This document shows, piece after piece, positions 11,430-22,140 of a DNA stretch of 64,000 bases; position 1 is the stretch's first letter, and every line of letters starts with the position of its first letter. The DNA is from Dama dama. Lineage: Eukaryota; Chordata; Mammalia; Artiodactyla; Cervidae. The notes below the pieces were generated by a model. That model saw only the letters and a program-made list of their open reading frames with translations, ran no database searches and was not told where the DNA came from. A program made the position numbers and the translations under genes. The stretch covers positions 15,891,501 to 15,955,500 of the forward strand of contig NC_083701.1 in the NCBI RefSeq assembly GCF_033118175.1, given 5' to 3'.

Positions 11430-13110
11430 TATTTTAAAAAATATTTTTAATGAAGTATAGCTGATTTACTATGTTGTATTAATTTCTTGTATACAATGAA
11501 GTGATTCAGTTTTATATATATATACACACACATACACACTTTTTAATTTCCATTATGGCTTATCATAGGATATTGAATATAGCCTCCTGTGCTATACAGT
11601 AGGACCTTGTTGTTTATCCATTCTATATCTAAAAGCTTACATCTGCTAATCCCCACCTCCAACTCCATCTCTCCTCCAACCCCCCTCCCCTCGGCAACAA
11701 GTCTGTTCTCTGTGTGTGTGATTTTGTTTCTATTCCATAGACAAATTCATTTGTGGCATGTTTTAGATTCCACATATAAGTCATATTATATGGTATTTGT
11801 CTTTCTCTTTCTAACTTACACTTTGCTTAGTATGATGATCTCTTTGTATCCATGTTGCTGCAAGTGGCTTTCTTTCTTTCTTTTCTCTGAGTAGTTCAGT
11901 TCAGTTGCTCAGTCTCCCTGTCCATCACCAGCTCCCGGAGCTTGCTCAAACTCATGTCCATTGAGTCGGTGATGCCATCCAACTGTCTCATCCTCTGTTG
12001 TCCCCTTCTCTGCCTGCCTTCAATCTTTCCCAGCATCAGGGTCTTTTCCAGTGAGTCAGTGCTTCACGTCAGGTGGCCAAAGTACTAGAGTTTCAGCTTC
12101 AGCATCAGTCCTTCCAATGAATACTCAGGACTGATTTCTTTTAGGATTGACTGGTTTGATCTCCTTGCAGTCCAAGAGATTCTCAAGAGTCTTCTCCAGC
12201 ACCACAGTTCAAAAGCATCAATTCTTCAGTGCTCAGCTTTCTTTGTGGTCCAACTCTCACATCCACACATGACTACTGGAAAAACCATAGCCTTGACTAG
12301 ACGGACCTTTGTTGGCAAAGTGATGTCTCTGCTGGTTGAGTAGTAGTCCATTGTATACATGTACCACATCTTTATCCCTTCATTTGTTGATGGACATTTA
12401 GGTTGCTTCCATGTCTTGGCTATTTCAAATAGTGCTGCAATGAACATAGGAGTGCGTGTATCTTTTTGAATTACAGTTTTGTCTGGAAATCTGCCCAGAA
12501 ATGGAATTGCTGATCACAGTAATACTATTTTTAGTTTCTGAGGAACCTCCATATTGTTTTCCAAAATGGCTGCACCCACTTATATCCCCACCAACAGTAT
12601 AGGAGGGTTCATTTTCAACTCACCCTCTCCAGCATTCATTATCTGTAAACTTTTAATGATGGCATTCTGACAGGTGTGAAGTAGTACCTCACTGTAGTTT
12701 TGATTTGCATTTTTCTAATAATTAACAATGCTGAGCATCTTTTCATGTGCCTGTGGCCATCTGTATTTCACCTTTGGAGAAATGTCTATTTAGGTCTTCT
12801 GCTCATTTTTCAATTGGGTTGTTTGGTTTTTTTGTTGTTGAGTTTTAGAGTTGTTTGTAAATGTTGGAAATTAAACCCATGTCATTTATATCCTGTCATT
12901 TATTGATCCCATTCTGTAGGTCTTCTGTTCGTTTTATTTATAGTTTCTTTTGCTATGCAAGAGCTTGTAGGTTTGATTAGATCCTATTTGCTCATTTTTA
13001 TTTTTATTTCTATTACCTTGGGAAACTGACCTAAAAAACATTGCCATATGTCAGAGAATGTTTTGCCTATAGTCTCTTCTAGGAGTTTTGTGGCATCATG
13101 TTTTATATTT
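11430..13110 (-). mobile_element. Older L1 3' part, antisense, split by BovB
   Basis: Antisense L1 3' UTR (11430-11887; TGAAGTATAGCTGATTTAC and AATATAGCCTCCTGTGCTAT) continues after the BovB insertion into ORF2 C-terminal sequence (12344-13110; GTACCACATCTTTATCCCTTC, CCAACAGTATAGGAGGGTTC). A TATATA/CACACA microsatellite lies at 11516-11540. It is more diverged than the 9707-10844 copy. Confidence 0.85.
11895..12336 (-). mobile_element. BovB 3' fragment, antisense, nested in L1
   Basis: Starts with AGTTCAGTTCAG, which is the reverse of the (CTGAA)n BovB tail, then CCATCACCAGCTCCCGGAGC through GGACCTTTGTTGGCAAAGTGA. It is flanked by TGAGTAG at 11888-11894 and 12337-12343. L1 sequence resumes exactly after the second copy, so this insertion postdates the L1. 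Confidence 0.92.
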
Positions 13111-13204
13111 CCTCCTCTTCTTGAAAATAAAGTAGAAAAATTCCTCCTTGGATGTGGAGGAGATAGGTAAAGGAACATTTTTGATCCATTGTATATTTTT
13201 TCAT
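13111..13204. other. Short unassigned spacer
   Basis: Sequence between the end of recognisable L1 and the next SINE. No assignment. Confidence 0.4.
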
Positions 13205-13413
13205 GGGATTTCCCTGGTGGATCAGTGAAAAAGAATCCACCTACCAATGCAGGAGACATGAGTTCTATCCCAGGTCTGAGAAGATCTCTTGGAGAAGGAA
13301 ATGCAACCCACTGCAGTAGTCTTCCTGGGAAATCACGTGGACAGAGGAGCCTGGTGGGCTGTAGCCCATGGGCTCGCAGAAGAGTCTGACGTTAATTAGT
13401 GACTAAACAACAA
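13205..13413 (+). mobile_element. Bov-tA-type SINE
   Basis: GGATTTCCCTGGTGGATCAG head, GAGGAGCCTGGTGGGCTGTAG body, and a CAACAAC tail. TTTTTCAT occurs on both flanks (about 13195-13203 and 13417-13424) as a possible target-site duplication. Confidence 0.9.
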
Positions 13414-13987
13414 CATGTTTTTCATAACTTTATTCTGATTATAAAATTAATCTGTGCTAAATTTGAGGGAAGAAAACAGACCAGTATAAAGAAAAAAATA
13501 ATTTATCTAAATCCCACACCCCTGCTAGATAATAAACTACCAGTATTTTTGGCACATTCTCTTTATTCTCTTCTTTAAGCATGAGGTCAGGTGTAGATCT
13601 TTGAGATTGTGCTGTTTGTATAATACCATCCTTTGTTTTTCCACTTGGTATGCCACAAGTATTTTCCCACATAATTAAGAACACATTATCAGGAAGGGAA
13701 GCAAGTTGCAGCGTTACACATTTAGCCCAATACCAGGAAACACAGTAACCAAAATAATGATGTGTATTTTCTATGCACACATGGAAAGTGTTTTTGTAAA
13801 GCTCTTATGGACACATTTCAAACTCAAAGTAGTGGTTACTCTGAAGAGGAGGAAGAAAGAGACAGATGTAGGAAAACAGGAGATGTTAGCTACACCAGCA
13901 ATGCTCAAGTTGAAAGGAGAGAGAGAAATTTAAGTTTTTAAATATAACATATATAATTGAAATTATTTTTCAGTTAAACTTTATTAT
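13414..13987. other. Intergenic, A/T-rich, nothing recognised
   Basis: Open frames on both strands across 13457-13933 overlap and have no recognisable domain. They are probably chance frames in an old unclassified repeat. Confidence 0.4.
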
Positions 13988-14095
13988 GTGCTCAGCTGCT
14001 CAATTATGTCCAACTCTTTGCAACCTCGTGGACTGTAGCTCACCAGGTTCCTCTGTCCATGGGATTTTCCAGGCAAGAATACTGGAGTGGGTTCC
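13988..14095 (-). mobile_element. Bov-A half-element, antisense (head missing)
   Basis: Only the Bov-A part of the SINE is present (GTCCAACTCTTTGCAACC through AATACTGGAGTGGGTT, read on +). The tRNA-like head is absent, so this is a truncated copy. Confidence 0.85.
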
Positions 14096-14212
14096 ATGAT
14101 CAGACTACAAATTCTACAGTAGTCATCATTATATTGTTTAATTTTATGTGGCGGCACCTTGTTTTACTGAAACTTTCTTTTCAGATCAGACATCAGAATT
14201 GTGTCAAGTTCT

Positions 14213-14339
14213 AGGGATTCCCCTGGTGGTTCAATGGTTAAGACTCCATTCTCTCGATGTAGGGGGCTCAGGTTCAATCCCAGGTCAGGGAACCAAGATC
14301 CTGCATGCTGCTTGGCACAGCAAAAAAAAAAAAAAAAGT
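14213..14339 (+). mobile_element. CHR-type SINE with long target-site duplication
   Basis: AGGGATTCCCCTGGTGGTTC head, GGTTCAATCCCAGGTCAGG box B, and a 15-base A tail. It is flanked by ATTGTGTCAAGTTCT (14198-14212) and ATTGTGTCAAATTCT (14340-14354), 15 bases with one mismatch. Confidence 0.93.
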
Positions 14340-14354
14340 ATTGTGTCAAATTCT

Positions 14355-15304
14355 TAACTATTTTCAATAATTTTGTGATGAACCTCTCTGGGTACAAATC
14401 TTTGTCTTAATGTTTGGTGATTCCCTTTGCATGGATTCCTACAAGTAGAATTCTCAGACAACGTCCTTCAATTTATACCCTACCAAGCATGGCACGCTAC
14501 CATCTACCTCACATCTTCACAAAACTGAGTATTATCAGCTTTAAAAGTCATTAGTAATTTGGTGCTAACTTGCTTGATCTTAATTAGCATTTCTCTTTTA
14601 CTAGTGGATCTAAACACTTTTTGGTATGTTCATTAGCCATTTTCCCTAAGGAAGGAAGGATGTCCCTTCCTCAGCTTAAAAGGGAGAATGAGAGGCAGAC
14701 ACTGTTCAAGGAGGGAGCAGTGGGGAATCACACTGAACAGCATTTGTTTTCATCCTTGGAGGTTTCTTCTTTTCCCTGCTTGGGAGAAAGCGAAGCTGAG
14801 AAAAAGCAGCTTGGGGGCCAGAACAGCAGAAGTAACATCAGCTATGAGTCAGCCTGAAGCTCATAAAGTTAATGTTCTGAAAACGCAGCTCTAACATCAC
14901 TAACCTGCCCACGCCTTCATCTCCCCGACACCTGTCAAGAGAAAGTCCTCCTAATGGAACCCAATCCACCTTCTTAAGTGTTTTCCTTCATCTGCACGTC
15001 ACATCTTCCCTTCAGTGGACCACGTGCCACCCTTCAAATGCATAGCCTGAGTCCTTCTCTTTCCTTTGCTCACAGCATTATTCCCTCCACCGCTGTGCCT
15101 TCTCTCCTTGATCCCCTCGTCAGTCTTCCCTTCCCTTAAGAACAATTCCAAAGGTCATTTCTTCTTCAATTGTGATTTTGCTCATCCCCTAAAATTCAAG
15201 GGTCTTTTCATTTCTTGCAGCTTCCATTTTTTTTTGAGGCAGGAGTTAGGGGCAAAGGTTTTTTCAAACCCTGTTTTGTTGGGGTCTCCCACTTTTCTAC
15301 ATGT
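14355..15304. other. Intergenic, nothing recognised
   Basis: Unique-looking sequence. No splice-flanked or long open frame, and no recognisable repeat. Confidence 0.45.
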
Positions 15305-15415
15305 GTTCCTTGGGTAAGTTATCAAGGAGTCTGAGTCTTTAATTAGAAAATTAAATGAGATCATGCAAATAAAGTATTCACAGCTCCTGGAACATAGTAG
15401 AATGTTCACCTGCTG
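15305..15415 (+). repeat. MIR-like fragment, sense
   Basis: TTGGGTAAGTTATCAAGGAG, AAATTAAATGAGATCATGCA and CTCCTGGAACATAGTAG follow MIR order. Degenerate. Confidence 0.5.
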
Positions 15416-15479
15416 TTAATTTCTACCTTGGTTCATTTTGTCTTGCATTAGAGTGATATAGACCATTTTCATACCATCC

Positions 15480-15600
15480 TCAGCTTCCTTCTAGAGACTT
15501 TGCAGGAAGGAGCCCAGTTCTTGCATTTTATATGCCCTCTGCACCATAATATCTGGCACAATGCTTTGTACTCAGTAGCTATTCAATGCAGAGTTGTTTA
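15480..15600 (+). repeat. L2 3' end-like fragment, sense
   Basis: CCCTCTGCACCATAATATCT, GGCACAATGCTTTGTACTCAG and TAGCTATTCAATGCAGAG match the L2 terminus pattern. Confidence 0.5.
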
Positions 15601-16485
15601 ATTTGTATGAGATTAAAGGCAAATCATTGAAAATTTACTTTTGACCAAAATTTAATTGGTAAGTGAATGGTCTGTACACAGTTTCTATAATAAATAAACC
15701 AAGGAAGTAAAGAGAAATGATTGAGTGTGACCTAGGGTTCCAAGGCTGGATCTTCCACTCTTTAGCTGTAAGATGCTGGAAAAGCCATTTATTTCATGTA
15801 GAAGTCCTAGTTCCTGTGTCTGTGAAGGGAGATCTTATTAGAACTTACTTCATGGGAGATCTCCCAGGGAAAAGATCAGACATAGACAGCACGGGGCACA
15901 TAGCAAAGCTATCACTTTATGGGTATAAAGGAAGGCAAAAGCAAAGAATTATGAGAATTAGAGTTACTGATACGAGATTGAAATATGTGTCTCACTAGTC
16001 ATATTTTCAAGTCCCTAAGAAAGTTACAGTGTTTGTTTAAACTTTGCCTGTCTAGTATTTTTTTTTTTTTTGAGAGAAATATTTTATTAAGGAATGAAAT
16101 GTTTTAAATAATATGAATTTTCTGGACTTGATGAGAGTGCCTTAATGCCACCATCTTAAGTCTTACAGAAAGCATATATCCTGCAGCTAGGATGACAAGA
16201 CCATAGCACAATTTCATTGTCTTCATTCATTATTGAGCATATATCATGTGTCGGGCATTTAACAAAGCACACTTAAAGTGCAAGGGCAACACATTTTTAA
16301 AAGTTTCAAATTAATCTTTTTTGGTATTAAAGCTATAAAATAAAACTCATGAGATTTTCAGAGTTATAGTGCTTCCCGATTTGAAGGAAATGGAATATTT
16401 CTCAACTGAATAAAAAGCCAATAGGGAAATCTGGCTCTGAATCTTTAAGAAAAAAGGAGAGTTCACACAACTTAACCATCCATTT
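15601..16485. other. Intergenic; weak MIR-like trace
   Basis: A weak MIR-like core may be present at 15725-15830. There is a T run at 16059-16070. The rest is unassigned. Confidence 0.4.
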
Positions 16486-16695
16486 GGTCTTCCCTGGTGG
16501 CTCAGTAGTAAAGAATTCACCTGCCACTGTAGGAGACTGGGTTCAATCCCTGGGTCGGGAAAATCCCCTGAAGGACATGGCAACCCACTTCAGTATTCTT
16601 GTCTGGGAAATCCCATGCATAGAGGAGCCTGGTGGGCTACAGTCCACAGGGTCACATAAGAGTCAGACTTGACTTACTGACTAAATGACAACATT
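16486..16695 (+). mobile_element. Bov-tA-type SINE with target-site duplication
   Basis: GGTCTTCCCTGGTGGCTCAG head, full Bov-A body, and a CTAAATGACAA end. CATCCATTT flanks it at 16477-16485 and 16696-16704 (9 of 9). Confidence 0.93.
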
Positions 16696-16799
16696 CATCC
16701 ATTTAGAGAAAGGAAAGAGGAAGGGGTGAGGGAGGGAAGAGAGGAAGAGAGAAACAGTAGGTTTGTCCCTACAGGTGAGAAAATCAGGAAACTATCTTT

Positions 16800-17500
16800 C
16801 CTTCCACCACCCCATTCCTAAGCAAAGATTTGCTCAAAATCCTCCAGTGGCTTTCCACTGAGTGTAGGAAAAATTCCAAACTCTAATATCATGTTGTGGA
16901 TAGTATTTGTTGCTTACAGATTAAATAATATTCATTCTCCCCTTCCCAACAACACCTCTACTTGTTTGAGTAAACACTTAACTCCTAATTTCAAAGAGGA
17001 TTTGAACTGTCTAATCCTCCAATGCATGGCAATCTCTGGTAATTATCAGTGGTCCCTAATCAGTAAGGGAGTCTGTTGCTTCAGTTACTGCTGGCAGCCA
17101 CTTTGTGACCAGGAGGAGAAACATGCTGAGAATGACAGAGCAATGAGCTAAAGATTCTGGCTCCACTGAATTAACCAACTCTGAAGCCACCCAACTTTGA
17201 AGCTCTCATAATGTTAGATCAGAAACTTTATTATATGTTAGTTTGGGCTTAGCTTTTGTAACCTGCAGAAGCAAAATCATTATAATGGTTATACACACTC
17301 TGAGGCCTTCTTACACGGTGCCTCCTTGTCCTGTCATGTGGTGTCTTACCATTTGATCCCAATGCTTTCATGCCCCATTCTCCTTTTGGTCCCTCAAATA
17401 TATCCTGCTGTATCTTTTGTCCAAGCCTTTACACATACAATTCTCTCTTTGGCTGGCTAATTCCAACCAATCCTTAGGACTTTGCCTAAATGTTACCTTC
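16800..17500 (+). repeat. L2 fragment, sense, interrupted by LTR-like sequence
   Basis: The left piece (16820-16890) has AAAATCCTCCAGTGGCTTTC. The right piece (17340-17500) has CCCAATGCTTTCATGCCCC, CCTTTACACATACAATTCTC and AATGTTACCTTCTCT, again in L2 order. The intervening 16905-17285 is not L2. Confidence 0.55.
16905..17285 (+). repeat. MLT1-like MaLR LTR remnant
   Basis: The segment from about 17100 (AGGAGGAGAAACATGCTGAG) to GTTTGGGCTTAGCTTTTG and TGTAACCTGCAGAAGC resembles the 3' half of MLT1-type LTRs. It interrupts an L2. The family call is tentative. Confidence 0.42.
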
Positions 17501-17503
17501 TCT

Positions 17504-17643
17504 GGAATCCCCTGGAGAAGGAAAAGGCAATCCACTCCAATATTCTTGCGTGGGAAATCCCAAGGATAGAGAAGCCTGGTGGGCTACAGACCATAGGGTC
17601 AAAACAAGAGTCGGACTTGACATAGCGACTAAATAACAACAAC
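17504..17643 (+). mobile_element. Bov-A half-element, sense (head missing)
   Basis: Begins at GGAATCCCCTGGAGAAGG and runs through CACTCCAATATTCTTGCG to an ACAACAAC tail. The tRNA-like head is lacking, so it is 5'-truncated. Confidence 0.85.
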
Positions 17644-17749
17644 TGACTCATAATCTTGAGCTGAGCTGGATGTCATTCTCTGAGAGGTAATTACACATTA
17701 TTGAGCTAACCTATTAACAGGATTAATTTATTGACATAGTATTGTATGG

Positions 17750-17990
17750 TAGGTTAATCAATAGATTCTAGAATCAGATTGCTTGGGTTCAAATCTAGGT
17801 TCTGCCTATTATTAGCTGGGTGATATTGAGCAAGTTACTCAAACCCCTTTGGTTTTATTTCTTCATATAGCAAGTGGAGATAACAGTATCCTCCCCATAT
17901 ATTTTTATGGACTAATTCTGAGGACTAAGTGCATTAATACATTAAAAGCACATAATGCCAGTACAGAGTTATTTTTGTCATCATCACTGT
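17750..17990 (+). repeat. MIR SINE, sense
   Basis: Near complete: AGAATCAGATTGCTTGGGTTC, AGCTGGGTGATATTGAGCAAG, CTTCATATAGCAAGTGGAG, and a tail with ACATTAAAAGCACATAATG. Confidence 0.72.
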
Positions 17991-18164
17991 TGCTAGAGAG
18001 GCAGCCTAGTAGAGAGGAAAAGGATCCAAGCCCAAGACCTGGATCACCAAATAATTATCTTTTGGCACCTCAACATCTTCCAGGCTTCTCTGGGCCTCTG
18101 TTTTTCTCACTTCTGAAAGGAGATTCCATTCTGTCATGTATATTCATTTACTCAATAAATGTTT

Positions 18165-18425
18165 ATTGAGTACCATCCCTTTTATCATTATGAAAGTTCC
18201 CTCTTCCAGTGACATTTTTTAAAGGCTATCTTGTCTGATATCAGTATAGCCAACCAGTTCTTTTATGGTTATTGTTGGCATAATATATCTTTTTCCACCC
18301 TTTTCTTTCAGCATTTATGTTGAACTAATGTTTGTCTCCTATACACAGCATATCGTTGAATATTCTTTTTTTTTAAGTCCCATCTGACAATTTCTGCCTT
18401 TTGATTAGATTGATGGGGCTTGCTT
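18165..18425 (-). repeat. L1M-type ORF2 fragment, antisense
   Basis: Antisense L1M blocks: CTATCTTGTCTGATATCAG, TATAGCCAACCAGTTCTT, ATATATCTTTTTCCACCC, ACACAGCATATCGTTGAAT, and CTGACAATTTCTGCCTTTTG. Non-coding. Confidence 0.78.
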
Positions 18426-19490
18426 TTAAACACTGGAGATACTATAACATAACTGAACGCTGGGAAAAAGGATCCAGCCAAAGGAGGGGTGGCAAATGTA
18501 GGAGAACAATGAAAGGGAAGGTAAATGTAGTAGGTTCTTGAGAAGATCAGCAAGGAGAGGATCCAGAGTTCATATGAAGGAAGTTTTTACAGAAGAGATC
18601 CTTCCTCTGTGATGCCAGGAAGGAAATAGAGGATGAGTACAGATGCAGATCCTTTTATAAGTGTGATGGTACAGAACTCAAAGCATTCACATATGGTGTT
18701 TTCTATATTCTCTTGTGGTACAACTCAGAAAATATAATTAGGATGGAAGTACTTCAAAAGCATTCGAGAGACACAAAGCAGTGTTCTCACTTCTTCAGCC
18801 CCTTGTCAACTAGCACAGAGTGGAACTCTGCATAACTAACTGGGACCTGAAGACAGCTGGGTTTCGAGAGGATGGACGCAGGAAATCAGAGGCAGGCAGG
18901 GGAGATCTGGAGCCCTGAGCTTGGCCTGCTTGTGACTTGGACCGAAGCCAGGGCTGAGAAGGCAGTGTGGAGGAAAAGAGGCTCCTGTGGATTTGTGCCT
19001 AATTCCCTCCTTCATATGGGCCCAAACTCTGCTGGCAGCGTTCACTGGCTCTGAGGAAAGAGGGCTCTGGGTTTGCCCAATCATTGCACAACATCCTGTC
19101 ACGTCCACAATCAGAGGCTGCTCATCACCCTGGGTCTAGTGACCGTGCTGATAAGCTCTGGTGAGCAAGCCTCGACTGGACCGCGCCGACTCCTCATCCT
19201 GACTGAACTGCACAACCTCACAGGCCCAAAGGCTTTCCCCTCACTCACAGCCCAGCCCGCTTCTGATCCATCCGGCTGTTCAGTGGAGACGCGGGAGTCT
19301 GCCAAGCAGCTGAGCAAGCGCTCTGGTTTAATGCAGCTGCATGACAAATACTCTTCTTAAAACTTTTTTTTACAGAAATACAGGTTTATTGTTGAAAAAG
19401 CAAAATATGCATATAAAAATATCTATCACCCCCAATCCCCACCCAGAGGTAATAACGCTAACTTTTTGGTATATGCCCTCTCTCCGTCAT
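18426..19490. other. Intergenic, nothing recognised
   Basis: Open frames of up to 95 codons lie on both strands across 18836-19360 but lack recognisable domains or splice context. Composition is moderately GC-rich without CpG clustering. Confidence 0.45.
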
Positions 19491-19690
19491 GGGCTTCCCA
19501 GGTGGCTCAGTGGTAGAGAGTCCACCTGCCAATGCAGGAGACATGGGTTCGATCCCTGGGTTGGGAAGATCCCCTGCAGAAGGAAATGGCAACCCACTCC
19601 AGTATTCCTGTCTGGAGGACCCCAAGGACAGAGGAGCCTGGCGGGCTACAGTCCATAGGGTCTGAGAGACTGAGTGCCTAAGCACCTATG
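19491..19690 (+). mobile_element. Bov-tA-type SINE
   Basis: GGGCTTCCCAGGTGGCTCAG head, GGGTTCGATCCCTGGGTTGG box B, and a GAGGAGCCTGGCGGGCTAC body. The 3' end is at TGCCTAAGCACC. Confidence 0.92.
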
Positions 19691-19839
19691 CATATGTTCC
19701 GGGTCATATACAGATACTCTGATGGAATAATATGAACACAAAGGTGAGGGACGGGGTGGGAAATGGAAATCAAGTGCTTTAAGGTCTTTGCGTTTTCTGG
19801 GAAGTGGTAAAAAGTGCATTATGTGAACGTGTCCTTTTT

Positions 19840-20560
19840 ATTAACAGTAATAAGTCAAAGATGCACATTGAAATATCTAGAGTAACTGTGAAAAGAATGA
19901 TAAAAAAAATATACAACTGAACAAGCTGACGTAGAGGGAAAATGAAATAATAAGGAAGAAGAAAGGAGAGGAAAAAACTGAAAACATGACACATAGAAAA
20001 CAAATAATAGCATAATAGATTTAAAACTGAACACACCAGGAACCATATTAAAAGAAATGGGTAAAATACGTCCATTAAAATGCAAAGATTTTCAGGCTGG
20101 ATAAAAAGAAAAACAAAATTCAACTTTACGCCACTCTGAGGGCTTCCCTGGTGGCTCAGATAGTAAAGAATCCTCCTGCAATGCTGGAGACCCAGACTCG
20201 ATCCCTGGGTCAGGAAGATACTCTGGAGAAGGGAATGGCCACCCACTCTAGTATTTTTGCCAGGAAAATCCCATGGATGGAGGAGCCTGGTGGGCTACAG
20301 TCCACGGAGTCACAAAGAGTTGGACATGACTGAGCCACTGATCACAAGATGTGTAAGAACTCTGAAAAGTTGAAAGGAAATGGATTGGAGAAGATATAAC
20401 TAAGGAAATCTGGAGCAATGCAAAGGAGACTTCAGATCTAAATGTGTTATTAAAGATAGAGAGGGAAAGGACTTCTAATAACTGTAGAGTAAGGAAGCAA
20501 TCCCCTCTAACAAAGAAGCAATAATAAACTGGGCAAAATTATGGGGAATATAAACAACCA
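19840..20560 (+). repeat. L1M-type fragment, sense, split by Bov-tA
   Basis: The segment around 20010-20130 (AACTGAACACACCAGGAACC, TCCATTAAAATGCAAAGATT, TTTCAGGCTGGATAAAAAG) matches the ORF2 start region of L1M. After the SINE it resumes with TGTGTAAGAACTCTGAA. A second related piece lies at 21355-21520. Confidence 0.6.
20140..20343 (+). mobile_element. Bov-tA-type SINE
   Basis: GGGCTTCCCTGGTGGCTCAG head, CTCGATCCCTGGGTCAGG box B, and AGAGTTGGACATGACTGAG near the end. It interrupts the L1M fragment. Confidence 0.92.
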
Positions 20561-20730
20561 TTTTGGGGCACTGAAAGGTAACCAAAGGCAAAAAAAAATG
20601 TTGAGAAGTATTTATTCTTGAAAAACTACTAGCACTGCAGATGAAAACAGCAAAAGTCTCTGGCCTTCTTCCTCTGGCTACTCCTATTCAAGACACTTTC
20701 AGCTCAGCAGGGGGGAAATACAGCTTTATC

Positions 20731-21045
20731 AGGGCTTCCTTGATAGTTCAGTTGGTAAAGAATCCGCCTGCCAGGCAGGAGACCCCAGTTCGATTCCTGG
20801 ATCAGGAAGATCCACTGGAGAAGGGATAGGCTACCCACTCCAGTATTCTTGGGCTTCCTTCGTGGTTCAGCTGGGAAAGAATCTGCCTCTGATTTGGGAG
20901 ATCTGGGTTCGATCCCTGGGTTGGGAAGATCCCCTGGAGAAGGGAAAGGCTACCCACTCCAGTATTCTGGCCTAGAGAATGCCATGGACTGTAGAGACCA
21001 TGGAATTGCAAAGAGTCGGACACGACTGAGAGACTTTCACTTTCA
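20731..21045 (+). mobile_element. Complete BOV-A2 dimer with target-site duplication
   Basis: Two Bov-A monomers in tandem: the first starts AGGGCTTCCTTGATAGTTC and is cut short at CTCCAGTATTCTT (about 20850), where the second begins GGGCTTCCTTCGTGGTTC. The second runs to GACTTTCACTTTCAC. CAGCTTTATC (20721-20730) and CAGCTCTATC (21046-21055) flank it. This is the canonical BOV-A2 arrangement. Confidence 0.93.
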
Positions 21046-21055
21046 CAGCTCTATC

Positions 21056-21354
21056 ACCCCAGAACTGGCCACGGAAACCAGCAACTTTGATGCCAGCAGA
21101 GGATGGATTTGAATGAGGAGGCAATGCTTTCCCAACTGAAAGTGGTGGGATTGGGTGGGAGTGGGCCAGGAAAACTCACAGCTTTGTTGTCCCAGCTCAA
21201 GGCAAGCAATGAAGCAACTAGAGGTTTAGTAGGGGAGAGCCTGGAAAGAAAAGGGTTAGAGAAGAGCTGAGATAAGGTCTCCAGACATCCCTGACTGAAT
21301 GAGGAGCTACTCCTACCTGAAGGAGACAAGAGCCAACCCGGCAGAAAGGAAGAG
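21056..21354. other. Intergenic, nothing recognised
   Basis: Unassigned sequence between BOV-A2 and the second L1M piece. It may be the degraded upstream part of that L1M. Confidence 0.4.
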
Positions 21355-21520
21355 CACGGTAGATTTAAGCCTGAATGCCTCGGTAACCATATTAAAAGAA
21401 AATGGGTTAAATATTCAAATTAAAATGCAAGGATTTTCAGATTTTGATGACATGAAAAACAACGTTCAACTTTATGCTCCTACAAGAGGTATGTAAGAAC
21501 TCTGAAGTTTGAAATAAAAG
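21355..21520 (+). repeat. L1M-type fragment, sense (second, related copy)
   Basis: AACCATATTAAAAGAAAATGG, AATTAAAATGCAAGGATTTT, TTCAACTTTATGCTCC and TATGTAAGAACTCTGAAG parallel the 20040-20370 copy block by block, but without the SINE. Confidence 0.6.
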
Positions 21521-21924
21521 CCAAGGAATCTTGAGAACTGACTTTGACCCAGTGAATACAGGGAGCAACAGAGGGTAGGAGGCTCATAGGCTTCAGGTGT
21601 CTGAACATAACCTCTGCCCAGATTATTGATGATGACTAAATTATGCAGACACAAAGGTGACTTCTCGACAGCCGGGCTAAAAAGAAACCACAACAAAGTC
21701 CAGAGTTTCTAAAATGTATCAGTCACAATGTCAAGTATACTATCCAAAATTAATTGGTACATATAAAGAAGAAAATGTGACCCTGTCTAAAAATTATTTA
21801 AAGAGAAAAGACAATACATACAAATAGTCCTGTGACTCCGTTAGAGCACGCATCTGTTTTGTGCTGGGATCCTCAGATACACCCTTGAAGAAATCTTAAT
21901 AGCTGTACAATATACCACTTAACA
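21521..21924. other. Intergenic, nothing recognised
   Basis: A/T-leaning unassigned sequence, possibly further degraded L1M. Confidence 0.4.
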
Positions 21925-22140
21925 ACATGGACTTTGGAGTCAAACAAAACTGTATTTGCATCTTAGCTTCAATACATACAGCTCACTGATCTCAGGCTCT
22001 TTCTTTAACTCTGTGAACTACAATTTCTGCACCTGTATAATGAAAATGAGAGTCCCTACTGCATAGGTGGTTGTAAAGACTAAACGAAATGATAAACGGG
22101 AAATGCTCAGCACTCAATAAATGGCAGTGATTAGTGTTGT
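21925..22140 (+). repeat. MIR SINE, sense
   Basis: ACTTTGGAGTCAAACAAAAC, CAGGCTCTTTCTTTAACTCTG, CACCTGTATAATGAAAATG, GGTTGTAAAGACTAAACG, CAGCACTCAATAAATGG. Nearly full-length and in consensus order. Confidence 0.72.

Noticed and set aside
18836..19360. Overlapping frames of about 90 codons as a small gene
   Set aside because: They occur on both strands in several phases, with no domain, splice sites or CpG promoter.
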